A stretch of 64,000 nucleotides of DNA from Salvator merianae (lineage: Eukaryota; Chordata; Lepidosauria; Squamata; Teiidae): NCBI GenBank assembly GCA_003586115.2, contig QVOM02000021.1, forward strand, positions 6,514,119 to 6,578,118, given 5' to 3'. This document shows, one piece after another, positions 46,480 to 58,062 of this stretch; within the stretch, counting starts at the first letter, position 1; every line of letters starts with the position of its first letter. The notes under the pieces are model-generated. The model had not been told where the DNA came from, ran no database searches, and worked only from the letters and a program-made list of their open reading frames with translations. The position numbers and the translations under genes were made by a program.

Positions 46480-48000
46480 TTGTTATTTATTCATTTAAAT
46501 TTGTTCTGAACAGTCTTTCATCAGATTTCTGGTCTGTGCAGGTACTGAAAAATACCACCACATAAAAAACAATCTAAAGCCAACAAAAATGCACCAGAAC
46601 AAAATAGGTGATCTAAAAGAACCAAGAGCAAAACATAATTCCAAGTATAACCTAAAATCTAAAATGACAATAGATAGGGAAGTCTGAAGTAGGTTCCGGG
46701 AATACCACCTTGCAAAAACATTTCAAAGAGAGAGGAAAAGCCTATCATTTTTCAGTAGTACAAAATTCATTCATTAATTCATTCGTTTGTTTGTTTGTTC
46801 ATTCATTCATTTAGCGAACTGCCAAGTAGTGCAGTTCCTTCAAGACCAGAATGATATGCATCTGGCCAGAAACTCCTGTCAGCAGTCGTGCTGCTACATT
46901 CTCCAGTAGTACCAGCTTCCAGAACTGCTTCAAGAGTAGCTCCATGTGGAGCTCATTACAGTAGTCTAGTATGGAAGTTACCAGAGCATGGATCACTGTT
47001 GGCAGGTTTTCCCAATCCAGGAACGGACAAGGCTAGTGAACTAGGTGGAGATGAAGGTAAGCACTCTTAGCCACTGCTGCCACCATAACCTCAAGCAACA
47101 ATGATGAATCCTGAAGCTGGCAGCTTCACTTCATACAAAGAGGCATTTATCACTTCCTGGATCCATCTGGCCATATCCTCTCAACTAGCTTTTATTAGCC
47201 ATGACAAACAAGGATCAAGGAGACAAGTGGTTGGTCAAACCCCTGCAAGTAGCTTGTCCACTTCCTTAGACTATAATAATTGAAACTGATACAATATAAC
47301 CAGATCGGACGGTGCTCTGGATACCTCCACTGAACCACTTCCAACTGTGGAATCCAATTCCATGTGAATCTGAGTGACTTTGCCATGAAACTGCCTCGCA
47401 AATTGATTGCAGCAAACTTCAGAAGGTGCTAAAGACAAATCCTTACAGCTAAATAATGGTAGCCCTGTAACCCTCTAGAAGAGACCAGCTGGATGGCCAC
47501 TTGAATTCACAGTGGAAGCAGAGAGATAAGCCTTGTTCACTGCTGCCACTACCCCATGACAGGCACAGTAATGGGCTCTTACCCATGTTCAGTCAGATTC
47601 AGATTGGGATTTATGCTACATGTGCTCTAGCCATCAATTCTCCCACTTCACTGCCTATAGCTTCCCATTATACCAAGGTGCCTTATGAGCTCTGCAGGAT
47701 TACTGAGGTAACTTAAGAACAATCATGTCAATTGCAGGATCACAGAGGGCACTTGGGAGCGATCGTGTCAATAGCCCTTCTCCATTCCAACTCCTCACAA
47801 TTCCGAAGTGAAACAAAGCCTTGACAGGAATGCCAGCATGTCAACCGGAAATTCCTTCAGAGCCATCAGAAATCTATCAGTTTGCACAAGTCTCTGTGAG
47901 CAGCCCATCACAACACAATGAGTTCTTCACCCCCACAGTGAGGAACAGACACCATAAGCCCAAATTTATACAGTACTACGAATAGAGGATGCCCCTTGAA
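46480..48000 (-). mobile_element. Decayed L2-type LINE fragment, reversed
   Basis: Minus-strand translation gives the L2-clade phrase IHALVTSILDYCNELHMELL and NVAARLLTGVSG at 46811-46990, and further 5' in the element EVDKLLAGV followed by PTTCLLDPCLSWLIKAS around 47170-47260. RT blocks between these are missing, so an internal deletion is likely. The 3' tail at about 46490-46810 has ATTC/TTTG repeats. Many stops; inactive. Confidence 0.7.
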
Positions 48001-49270
48001 ATAGGATGTTTCCTAAAGGTTTTACAACAGGGTAAGTCATCCAGAAACAGGATTCCTTTGAGATCCTTTCTACATAGGCCACTGATCCTGATTGGGGTGC
48101 CTCTGAGGAGGGATACCCAGATGCCTGCCATGGGAAGTGCCCACATCCTGTTCCTTTCCAGGTGACGGTCACATCAAATGAAGAATGGATAAGAAACTTC
48201 GAAAGTGCCTCTTTGCAAGGAAATGTAGCTAGAGAATCATGCAGTTGGGGAAGTACACTGAATGCCCTGGGCAAGACACTGGGCAAGAACTGTGTGCCTA
48301 GGGATGGGCTTTGATTGGAACAAAACAGCACACTTCATACCACATGCTGACTTGTCCTACTTACATTTTCTAAGAGTGAGAACCAGTGCAGAACCTGCTG
48401 CCTCACCCCAATTCCTTCTTTCAGCTGGTTTCATTTTAATTTAAAGAATGGATTTTGCTTTAAGTGGAAGATGGAAGAAAGGCCATTTTTATTCACCTCT
48501 CTAATTCCTTCCCTTGCATTTTACTTGCTGTTGCTAGACACGCTTAATATGCTGACAGGTTGCCAACATCAGGCTGGACCGCCAAACAGCCCCGTTGCCA
48601 TTGGCTGCTAAATTAGAAGTAAAAATAGTGCTGAGATCCAGCACTATTTTTACTTGGCCATGATGTTTTTGACTTATTGGACTTTCTGGAAAGGCACCTG
48701 TGGCATTAGTTTGTTGACAGCATCTGGGAGCTCACCATGTGTACAAAATAAAACATGACAAAAGAAAGCGAGGCAGGTGTATGGCGAGTTCCCAGAAGCT
48801 GCCAATGAATTAATGCCGCAGGACCTCGCCAGGGGTAATTCTGGCTTCCCCTTAATACCCTGTGTTTCTTCTCAACATCCAGAGGCAGCCTTAGAACTTT
48901 ATAAGCTGCCTTCTTAAGGTGGTGTAGGAGCTGTTTTCAGAAGAGCACTCCAATTATTTAGATCTAAACCTATTCACAACCCATCAGAAAACTGGGAAGT
49001 AACAAATGGTAGACAAAAAGGTGCTGCTGGAAATATTTACACCTGATACATGCAGTGGAGCTGGGGAATGATTCCTTAAGCCATGCTTCTAGCAACCATT
49101 TTCACCAAATCCAAGAACTATTTGAAAATATAATCTCAATGAAGAATTATGCTGTCCCCTACCCTCCAGCTAAAAAAATTACCTCAGCCCAGAAATAAAT
49201 CTTACTTCTAGAATGTAAGAGAATTTTCACTCTCTTTCCAAGTGAATACACTGAAAAAAATGCCACTGTA
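48001..49270. other. Non-coding DNA with one perfect hairpin
   Basis: 48617-48655 folds with 17-bp perfect arms (AAGTAAAAATAGTGCTG and inverse) around AGATC. Nearby AGGTTGCCAACATCAGGCTG resembles a common squamate transposon end. The 121-codon minus frame at 47966 is not recognised. Confidence 0.45.
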
Positions 49271-49731
49271 GTCTGCGTTCACACATAGCAAAAAAAACGT
49301 GGTTCAAAAGCACCTTAGTGATGGTAGTCATCTCTTGTGTACTCTCCCCATCTGTAATCCACCTTTTCTAACCCAGAATGTTCATGAGAGGGGGAGGGGC
49401 AGACTGGTATGGGAACAATACCATCTGTGAACCATCTCTAAGCCACCTCTAAGGCTGTGTTCAGACATAGCAAAAAAAAACAACAAAAAACCCCCATCTC
49501 TGAGGTGCCTCTGAGACACCTTATTGAAAGCTCTGAGGTGGGGCTGTTCACACTCCAACCTGCTCCTCCCTCCTCTCAGGAACATTCTGTACTAGAAAAG
49601 GTGAATTAGAGGAGGCTTGGGAACACGAGGGCCACACACTGTCTCTCTGAGGTGCCCCTTCTGTTATATCTGAACATAGTCTAAGTGACCTTAGAGGGGT
49701 TATTTTTTAGCTGTATGTGAACACAGCCTTA
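49271..49731 (+). mobile_element. Family A MITE-like element, copy 4, with nested copy
   Basis: Begins GTCTGCGTTCACACATAGCA and ends TGTATGTGAACACAGCC. The interior is split at 49453-49682 by a second family A element in reverse orientation. Confidence 0.6.
49453..49682 (-). mobile_element. Family A MITE-like element nested in copy 4
   Basis: Starts GGCTGTGTTCAGACATAGCA and ends ATATCTGAACATAGTC. The body order is that of a reversed family A copy. TCTAAG occurs directly on both sides and may be the target duplication. Confidence 0.6.
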
Positions 49732-52700
49732 GTAAACTGCAAAAGTTTTAACTGAGTATATGTAATGGGTCTGATACTCCATAAAGTATGATCAAGACTA
49801 AAAATGAAAAAAAAAAATAGTTTAGTCATTCAGAATCACTAAAAGATGCAAAAAAAGGAATTCCGTGATTCTATATTTCTCACATTAAAAACTCCCTAGA
49901 AAATTAGCATTTGAGAAAGAACTCTCATACATGGAAACTTCTAAATACTAGAAGTTATATGAAAAGCTGTGCTTAATAATATTTAATCCTATGATGCTAC
50001 CACTCTTATTCTGAAAAGGCAAAGTCTACATGGTTTGTACTCCAAACAGTTTTGGAATACATCTTGGCTCCTGTTGTCTGGCTAAGGGGTTATGCTATAG
50101 AAGAGATAATTGAAACTGAGGCTGCATCCAATTACAGTTCTGGAGTGCCCCCATGGTTCCAAGAAGGTGCCCATTGCCATCCTGTCTCCATTTTCAGTGG
50201 CATCTTCTGGAGACTACACCGGCCCCTTTGCTGGCATGATCACCAGCAGAGGCAATTTCTGTGCAGGGTAGTTCCTCCCACCCTGCACAGAGGAGGCACC
50301 ATTCCATGGCACTTCATCACTCCAAAATGGAGACAGGGAGGACATCTTTTTCCATGGTGCCTCCCTCACCTGAGCCACCTCCATCCAGAAGTAGAGATGT
50401 GGCCTCAGTAAATACTGAACATTGATCAGGAAAAGCTCCCAGAAACTGCAAGCACAATATTTTCTATTCCCTAGTTGCTTGCTTACAATTGAAAAGGTTC
50501 CATCCAAACAGAGTTTCTTATGGGGCTGGATGGAGCTGATCTACCTTTAGCTTGGCATGGGAGTTGCAGGGTGGCAGGCAGAGTTCCACTCTTCCATGAT
50601 TGTCTCTGCAAGTGCAGATGAGTCCCCACTTGGCCCCGTCATTGGCACACTCAAAGTCGGGTTGGAAATCAGGCCATATTGGGGCCAAAAGGGTTACCAT
50701 GGCAGTAACAAAAACAACAAATGCTCCCCCATGCTGACTCCATTGAGAGAAGCAACCAGGGAGTATTTCAGTGGAGATTAAGGTAAGGTGTCTCCTTTTG
50801 GCGGCAGAGGCAGGAGGGAGGTGCATCTAGCATGCCACCATTTGACCTCCACCCCCTTGCCAACATCTACCCAGTCCTTTGTTACCAAAGACACAAAAGC
50901 CTGTAAACAGAGTTGCTTGCTAAATCTGAAATTTAAATATATGCTGTTGAAGCAAAGCTATATAGCCCGTTCACCACTGGGTCAGTAGACTGTCTCAGTG
51001 GGGCCTCTGGAATGCCTTGTCTGCGTTACAAACTCATGACTCCCAGTAGACTGCTTTGTCCACATCAGATGAGGCACTGGAGTAGGTTACATTGCAAAAT
51101 GGTGTCCTAACCCATTCTAAGTGTGGACAGCTTATAAGTAGTCCACACAGGCTGGTATATCAGACCAATGGCTCATATTCAGACAGCTGGTCAAATGTAC
51201 CATGACCCCAGTGCCATTTCACCAGTCACCCAGAAGCAATGCCAGCAGTGCGCCACTTCTGGGCACCCAGCCAAAACAACTTTGGCCAGCAACTACTGAG
51301 GCTGAGAATTTTGTATTATGGTAAAATATTTTAGAAAAGTCTCCATTGCCACCATACAGTTATGCAACTAATCCCTAAGGATATTTGGACTCTGAGAGAT
51401 GATTGCAACATTTCTGCACATGACCACTACAATGGAGAAGCTGGAATGAGTCTTGCATTTTACTTCTAAAAAGCTTCCTTCTAAATAGGCTTTTACCAGA
51501 CATTTGGCAAAGACAAAGCAAATGAAAGAAACTTGTCAGAAGTGCTTTGCCCTATATGTGACCCAGGCACATTTCACACAACAGAATGTGAATGTTGCAC
51601 AGCTTGTGCAAAGTACTGCACAAAGGCCATGTGATGAAATATGAGCATCACATGTAACATGATTGTGTCACAAAAATGAAGTGTAAACAAGCTGTGTAAA
51701 ACAACTTGAAAGTTTGCAATACAGCAGAAGCTATAACTTCTGGCTGCCTTTGAAGCACTTCCATGAAACATGAAGAAAAGCTTTTGATTGCAAACTTCTC
51801 TCTTATCTTCCTAAAGTGGTGATTGGTTGTCACTGAGACCGATAAACTGAACTAAAAATTAAACTAAACCAAACCAAACCATTGAACTAAAAGGAAACGG
51901 TACCAATGGCCAGAAGAGGTAAGACACTGTTACAACTGCAGTTCTGTGCAAACTCACATGAAAATTGAATTCAGAAGCATGGTGGATTATACATTCACTA
52001 ACCTTGAACTGAAATATGTGTGATGGAGATGGGGTACTGGACTTAAACTCTGAGCTACTGGGCGTGTTGGAGGACTGATAACTTTGCCCTTACAGACCAG
52101 CCCCTATTCTATTTAAATTTGTTTCTCTACAGGCATAACCAAAATTATTCATAAGGAAGTGTCACATTCAACACAAAATAGGTATTCTTTTCTAGTTCTT
52201 AGAGATAGCACTGGGACATCAGAAAAAGGTCAGTCATGTACCCTTTCCTATTCATTTGATTATATGTCACATCCATGCTGCAAATTCATAAGTGAATCTT
52301 TTTAGGAGGTGATATGACATCAGCTCCATCTCTAGTAAGATATTTTTGACTAACAGTGTAACTATTAATTAAATTGCCATTATTCAGAAATAATTAGTTT
52401 GCTTGCATGCCTTTGGGATTATGGCTTCATTGTTCTGAGGAAAGTCAGAAATGCTATTACTGTTATCTTCCTGGAGCCACATGCTACTAGATGAAAGATA
52501 GTCTTTCTTGGAAGCAATGACATATTTCATGTTTTAAAAGAGCTCATTGGAGTTTGGAATTTCTGTTCATGGCAATTGTATCTTAGGCACAATGGTGGAA
52601 TTGATGGTGAAAGGTTGGATGCTACAGGAAAACCAATTTTGAAAGGAGCACAACATGCTACACTCTGGGAATAATGGACTTCATGAAAGGGAAGAAGATC

Positions 52701-52938
52701 ACCGGCTGATTGGTAGAAACACTGGCCATTTCTCAAAAATACACCATGCCCCTAAAACATAAAATGCTAAAAGCAACTTGAAGTTTGCCAGAGTGCTTTT
52801 TATAATGATGTAGGGTGTGTTTTTTTGCTGAATTAAATAGGATTTTAAATGCATGACTTTACTAGAATCATGTAGGTTTGTTTTGGTTTTTTTTAATTAA
52901 AACAAAGTGCAGAGATGGGGTTCTAAGCATCTACACTT
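49732..52938. other. Non-coding DNA, nothing recognised
   Basis: Over 3 kb without a recognisable gene or named repeat. ORFs at 50052-50826 overlap on both strands and have no family resemblance. Confidence 0.4.
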
Positions 52939-53165
52939 AGGGCCTGTTTGCACTTATTTGCTGGTAGGCATGCAGACGCTCACTAGCAAAGTGCATCTGC
53001 ACTCCATGGAGGCCACAGCTTCTGGGAGTGTCTGCAGCCACTCTCGAACGCTACTAGCTGTGAACAGCTAAAACACTGTCTTAACATTACAGGAACAATG
53101 TTTGCCCTGCAATCTTGCCCTGCTGTCTGGCAGGGACAGCGAGAGGCAATTGCAGGATCCAAACA
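52939..53165 (+). mobile_element. Family D-type element, partial
   Basis: AGGGCCTGTTTGCACTT and ATGCAGACGCTCACTAGCAA match, in inverse, the right end of the element at 59328-59695. The other end is not visible; a SINE follows. Confidence 0.45.
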
Positions 53166-53170
53166 AGAAG

Positions 53171-53470
53171 TGGAGGCACGGTGGCGCAGAAGGCTAAGGC
53201 ACTGATCTTTCAATAGGAGGATCGGAGTTCAAGGTCTCTATCTGCCATGTAGAGGGGATGAACGCCCTCTACTGGCCTCTAGCTCCAGCCAACCTAGCTG
53301 TTCGAAAGCAAGTAATTGCAAGTAGATAAATAGGGAGCATCACATTGTGTGATGCGGAAGATAGACAGATGTAAGCCTTCGGGCAAAAAATAACCTTGTA
53401 AGCCGCTTTGAGTCAGTTTCGGCTGAGAAAAGCGGGGTATAAAAAGCAAGTTCTTCTTCTTCTTCTTCTG
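53171..53470 (+). mobile_element. tRNA-derived SINE with (TTC)n tail, copy 2
   Basis: Same element as 35022-35332, here in forward orientation: GGAGGCACGGTGGCGCAGAA at the start, B box GGAGTTCAAGGTC, tail GAAAAGCGGGGTATAAAAAG and TTCTTCTTC. Confidence 0.85.
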
Positions 53471-53489
53471 TCTGGAGGCAATCTTCAAG

Positions 53490-53646
53490 ATGGTTGGCAG
53501 ATGGGATCGTTTACATGCCAGTCTGCCCCTCCTCACACTCTAGGCTAGAAAAAGTGGAATACAGATGGGATGAGAACACAAGAGCCACATGCTACTGTTT
53601 CTGAGATGCTTTTAAGCCACTTTGTTTGATATGTGTGAATGCAGCC
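53490..53646 (-). mobile_element. Family A MITE-like element, reversed, truncated
   Basis: ATGCCAGTCTGCCCCTCCTC, then CTAGAAAAAGTGGAATACAG, and end ATGTGTGAATGCAGCC. Confidence 0.5.
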
Positions 53647-53957
53647 TTAAGCCTGCTCTAGACACAGAGGGAAGAAGTGGGTTTTCATTGAAAATTCAAT
53701 ACATCAGTCAATCAAGTTCATATTCCAGTAGTTAAAAAGCCACAAGAGAAGGCAAATTTGAGCCTCATTTCTCTGCCAATTAAAATGAATCCAGTAGCAA
53801 CAGTAACCAGGAAGACTGTGTTTGTCCCCATGGCCCCACCTATGCTTGTATGACATAAGTGATGTGGCTAATGGAAAGTCCACTGGAGAATTTTTCTAAG
53901 AAAAAAATAGCACTTTCTAGTACACTGAAGAATAAAGATCAAAATCTTTGAGTAGCA

Positions 53958-55203
53958 AAATAAAATTAGCCTACTCATAGGAAATAAAACATCTTAAGCC
54001 CTAGCTACACATAAACCTCAGTTCACATCTCAAAATTAATTCTGGATGAAATTGCACGAGTTTGGGGTTAAGGAGAAGACAGACCTGAATAGTTCAAGCA
54101 CATCTAGTGCACTTGTTCTCAGTGCTCGACTTAGAGAAAGCCTTCGACCGCGTTCCGCACAAGCTCATATGGTATGCGCTCCACCTGCATCAAGTGCCCA
54201 AGGAACTCGTCCGATGGGTCCAGTTACTCTACCACGATCCGAAGAGCAGAGACCAAAGTGCTGCAGGAACATCTAAGCCGCTCCGTGTTTCCGTCGGTGT
54301 ACACCAAAGAAGCGCCCTCTTGCCACTCTTGTTTGTTCTCGTCATGGACAGCATAACCAGTGACATTCAACGACTGGCACCTTTCACGCTTCTATACGCG
54401 GATGACATCTTCCTGGCCTCCGATGACAAAACCTACCTTGAGCAACTCGTCCAGACCTGGCACGACTGGCTCGCGCTACACAGGCTCTGGTTCAATCTAA
54501 AGAAGACCGAGTACCTGACGACGGATCTGTCCGAAACTGGCATGCTCACTATCAACGGCACCGCCCTACCGCGCACTGACAACTTCAAATACCTCAGATC
54601 AACACTCTCCGTCGACGGCAACCTGCAACATGAGGTCAATGCACGAGTCAATGCTGCATGGATTAAATGGCGCATGATGACCGGCGTCCTCTGTGACCAG
54701 TGAATGAAGGACCACCTCAAATCGAAGGTCTACCACACTGTAGTCCGTCCCATTGCCCTCTATAGAGCTGAATGCTGGCCAATAACAAAAACCGCAGAAC
54801 ACCGCCTCACCATCATGGAGACGAAGATGCTGCGATGGATCCGCGGAATCACCCGCTTCGACCATGTCCGCAACGAGGACATCCGCGACCGATATGGCGT
54901 GGCACCCATTACAGAGAAGATGCGAGAAGCCCGCCTCCAATGGTACGGCCACGCACTGCGCGCCGAAGACGACTCCCTCGCGAAGATTGGCCTCAACATC
55001 GACATCGCCAGAAAATGACCGAAAGGCTGACCAAAGCAGCGATGGCTCAATATGCTGCACTCCAACCTCCAGGCTGCACGACTACATCCCGACCAAGCCC
55101 TTGACCGTGAAAAATGGAGGACCTGTTCCAGAAGAGCCGATCCTGCCACCAAACGGGACTAAGGACGAAGAAGAAGAAGAAGAAGAAGAAGAAGAAGAAG
55201 AAG
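53958..55203 (+). repeat. Unit 1 of a 1246-bp tandem duplication
   Basis: About 153 bp of non-LINE flank followed by an RTE-like LINE fragment and its GAA tail. Repeated in direct orientation from 55204 at a constant offset of 1246 bp. The flank parts differ at one base. Confidence 0.9.
54107..55168 (+). pseudogene. RTE-like LINE reverse transcriptase fragment, copy 1
   Basis: 5'-truncated ORF2 of a non-LTR retrotransposon. The frame opens at the RT motif LDLEKAFDRVPH, has the catalytic YADD at 54395-54406, then NARVNAAW and the C-terminal DHVRNEDIRDRYGVAPITEK and MREARLQWYGHALRAEDDSL. The terminus is EKWRTCSRRADPATKRD, then a GAA tail from 55166. In-frame TGA codons at 54701, 55016 and 55028 sit where CGA is expected. 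GVHQRSALLPLLF has lost the usual GS...SP of this RT block. The wording fits the RTE group rather than BovB, CR1 or L1, but clade placement needs a tree. Inactive. Confidence 0.85.
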
Positions 55204-56411
55204 AAATAAAATTAGCCTACTCATAGGAAATAAAACATCTTAAGCCCTAGCTACACATAAACCTCAGTTCACATCTCAAAATTAATTCTGGATGAAATTG
55301 CATGAGTTTGGGGTTAAGGAGAAGACAGACCTGAATAGTTCAAGCACATCTAGTGCACTTGTTCTCAGTGCTCGACTTAGAGAAAGCCTTTGACCGCATT
55401 CCGCACAAGCTCATATGGTATGCGCTCCGCCTACCTCAAGTGCCCAAGGAACTCGTCCAATGGGTCCAGTTACTCTACCACGATCCAAAGAGCAGAGTCC
55501 GAAGTGCTGCAGGAACATCTAAGCCGCTCCGTGTTCCCGTCGGTGTACACCAAGGAAGCGCCCTCTCGCCACTCTTGTTTGTTCTCGTCATGGACAGCAT
55601 AACCAGTGACATTCAACGACTGTCACCTTTCACGCTTCTATACGCGGATGACATCTTCCTGGCCTCCGACGACAAAACCTACCTTGAGCAACTCGTCCAG
55701 ACCTGGCACGACCGGCTCGCGCTACACGGGCTCTGGTTCAATCTAAAGAAGACCGAGTACCTGACAACGGATCCGACCGAAACTGGCATGCTCACTATCA
55801 ACGGCACCGCCCTACCGCGCACTGACAACTTCAAATACCTCAGATCAACACTCTCCGCCGACGGCAACCTGCAACATGAGGTCAATGCACGAGTCAATGC
55901 TGCATGGATGAAATGGAGCACGACGACCGGTGTCCTCTGTGACCAGTGAATGAAGGACCACCTCAAATCGAAGGTCTACCACACTGTAGTCCATCCCATT
56001 GCCCTCTATGGAGCCGAATGCTGGCCAATAACAAAAACCGCAGAACACCGCCTCACCATCATGGAGACGAAGATGCTGCGATGGATCCGCGGAATCACCC
56101 GCTTCGACCACGTCCGCAACGAGGACATCTGCGACCGATATGGCGTGGCACCCATTACAGAGAAGATGCGAGAAGCCCGCCTCCAATGGTACGGCCACGC
56201 ACTGCGCGCCGAAGACAACTCCCTCGCGAAGATTGGCCTCAACATCGACATTGCCAGAAAACGACCGAAAGGCTGACCAAAGCAGCGATGGCTCAATATG
56301 CTGCACTCCAACCTCTAGGCTGCACGACTACATCCCGACCAAGCCCTCGACCGTGAAAAATGGAGGACCTGTTCCAGAAGACCCGACCCTGCCACCAAAC
56401 GGGACTAAGGA
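55204..56411 (+). repeat. Unit 2 of the 1246-bp tandem duplication
   Basis: Starts AAATAAAATTAGCCTAC directly after the GAA tail of unit 1 and follows unit 1 until GGGACTAAGGA at 56411, where the GAA tail is absent and unrelated DNA begins. Confidence 0.9.
55353..56408 (+). pseudogene. RTE-like LINE reverse transcriptase fragment, copy 2
   Basis: Same fragment as copy 1. Here the RT block reads GVHQGSALSPLLF, the canonical form, and YADD is intact. TGA at 55947 and 56274 correspond to copy 1 stops at 54701 and 55028; the copy-1 stop at 55016 is still CGA here (56262). Ends TKRD with no GAA tail. Retains the better coding sequence of the two, but is still 5' truncated and interrupted. Confidence 0.85.
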
Positions 56412-57149
56412 CTTGTCCTCAGGATAAGAGCTCCATCCCCTACCAATCCCTACCTCAAACTCCTCTCCTGCATTTGATTAGCCAAGACAACCTGTCAATC
56501 ATTGGCAGCTATCCTCCACTGTTTCAACGATCAACTGCATTTCTGTACACAACTGGAAACCGACAGGTTAAAATGAATGCAGATCTGTACTTCCATGCAA
56601 TTCTGCAAACAGAGATTTTTTAAAAAAAATGAGGTGGGACTAAAGAGCTTGTTCAATTTTGATCCCTTTGTAGGGGCTCAACACCACAGGTGGCTGCTAG
56701 CTGGCTGACTGGCTGGCTGGCTGAACCTATTTCCTTCAGCAGCCATGCTGAATTTTTATTTTTTAAGCTGGCAGCAGAGCTGCAGAAGTCACCCTCTCTC
56801 ATTTTTGCACTGTCTCATCCAGCCAAAGCTCTGAGTAGAGGTACATGCTGCTTACTTTCTTTCAGAGCTCTCAGGGGTTGGAATACCTGCAGCATCATAA
56901 ATTATTGCAATATTTAACATATTTCTATGTAGATTTTTCAAATTAAAATTTTTGATGTGGTTTATAGTTAAATTCAGAGCCAAGTTAAAAGCCCAATGCT
57001 CCCTTGCCCTCTGTCTGGTATGCTCACATCCAGCGTCTGTAAATCTGCAATACGGACACAACTAAATCACACACATATTGGAGGCAGCGATGTGCATGGA
57101 ATGTTAGAAAAAGCACTCTGCAAATACCAAGATTCATTTGAAAACACTG
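56412..57149. other. Non-coding DNA after the LINE duplication
   Basis: ACTTGTCCTCAG at 56411-56422 resembles ACTTGTTCTCAG at the LINE start (54111-54122). A short CTGG tandem run (56701-56720) is present; otherwise nothing recognised. Confidence 0.45.
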
Positions 57150-57800
57150 CCCATTTATTGTTTTTAATTACATTTTATTTAAACATTTGAAATAAACAAA
57201 GCGGTAATCATCAACAGACAAACATAACCATCAAACAGAAACAACAAATAAGCAGTGGATGTACATATAGAAGCAGACAAGTGTTAAGTGCAACAGTGTG
57301 GCTACACAGCATGCAATACTTGATTTGGAATACAAAGGTGTGAAAAGCACTTAGCCAGCTGAATATTCAAAAAAGATGATAGATAAAAACTGTTTGGTCA
57401 GAGAGCAGGCTCTGACTGAGCAGCTTGAAATAGTGGTGACCATTTCTCCATGAAGTTATATGTTGAGTCAAATCCATGTATCTTTGACTGTTGGTAAGAG
57501 AGGAAATCATTCGTGGCAGTGTCCCAAACTCTAGACAGCCAAGCCACATGAGAGAGCTCTGAAGCCTTCCTCCATTTGTCTACAATCTCAGCCTTTGCTG
57601 TGGTTAGCATAACTTTAACTAAATCCTTATGTTTTAGCAGTTTGTGAGTGCCCTTAAAGATTAACAATAAAACTAAACCAGGTGTCAAAGTTATACTTGT
57701 TTGCAAAATTTTTGACAAAGTGTCTTGGACTTGGACCCAAAAGTTCAAAACAAGGGGACACTCCCACCAAACAAGGTGACACTCCCACCTCCACATTTAT
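57150..57800 (-). mobile_element. L1 LINE ORF2 C-terminal fragment, reversed
   Basis: Minus-strand frame 57398-57796 contains HLVWWECPLVLNFWVQV, the Trp/Cys block of the L1 C-terminus, followed by KAEIVDKWRKASELSHVAWL and NFMEKWSPLFQ. A 3' UTR-like AT-rich tail runs to about 57150. 5' truncated, dead. Confidence 0.75.
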
Positions 57801-58062
57801 TAATTTATTGCCATTTATATCACGCCTTATACCAGCATCTCAGGGTAGGTTACAGGATATAGAAGCACGACAGTTTATTTCACCACAGCTGAATCTGATT
57901 TAATGCGCTGTAAAACAAGTGTGTAGCTACCCATGTAGGTTGGGTCCGCATGAATGAAAAAGGATACATGGAAATGGCCCGAAGACCGTGATGACGACAC
58001 ATTGCCACACATATTGGGCTCCAGAGGGCAGAAAACCCACTTTGAGGACGCTTGCTGTCCTC
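57801..58062. other. LINE tail and short unique DNA
   Basis: 57800-57870 reads as a reversed L2/CR1 3' end (TTATTGCCATTTATATCACG); the rest is unassigned. Confidence 0.4.

Noticed and set aside
35022..53470. True tRNA genes at the SINE heads
   Set aside because: A and B boxes are present but the cloverleaf is degenerate and both are joined to SINE bodies and tails.
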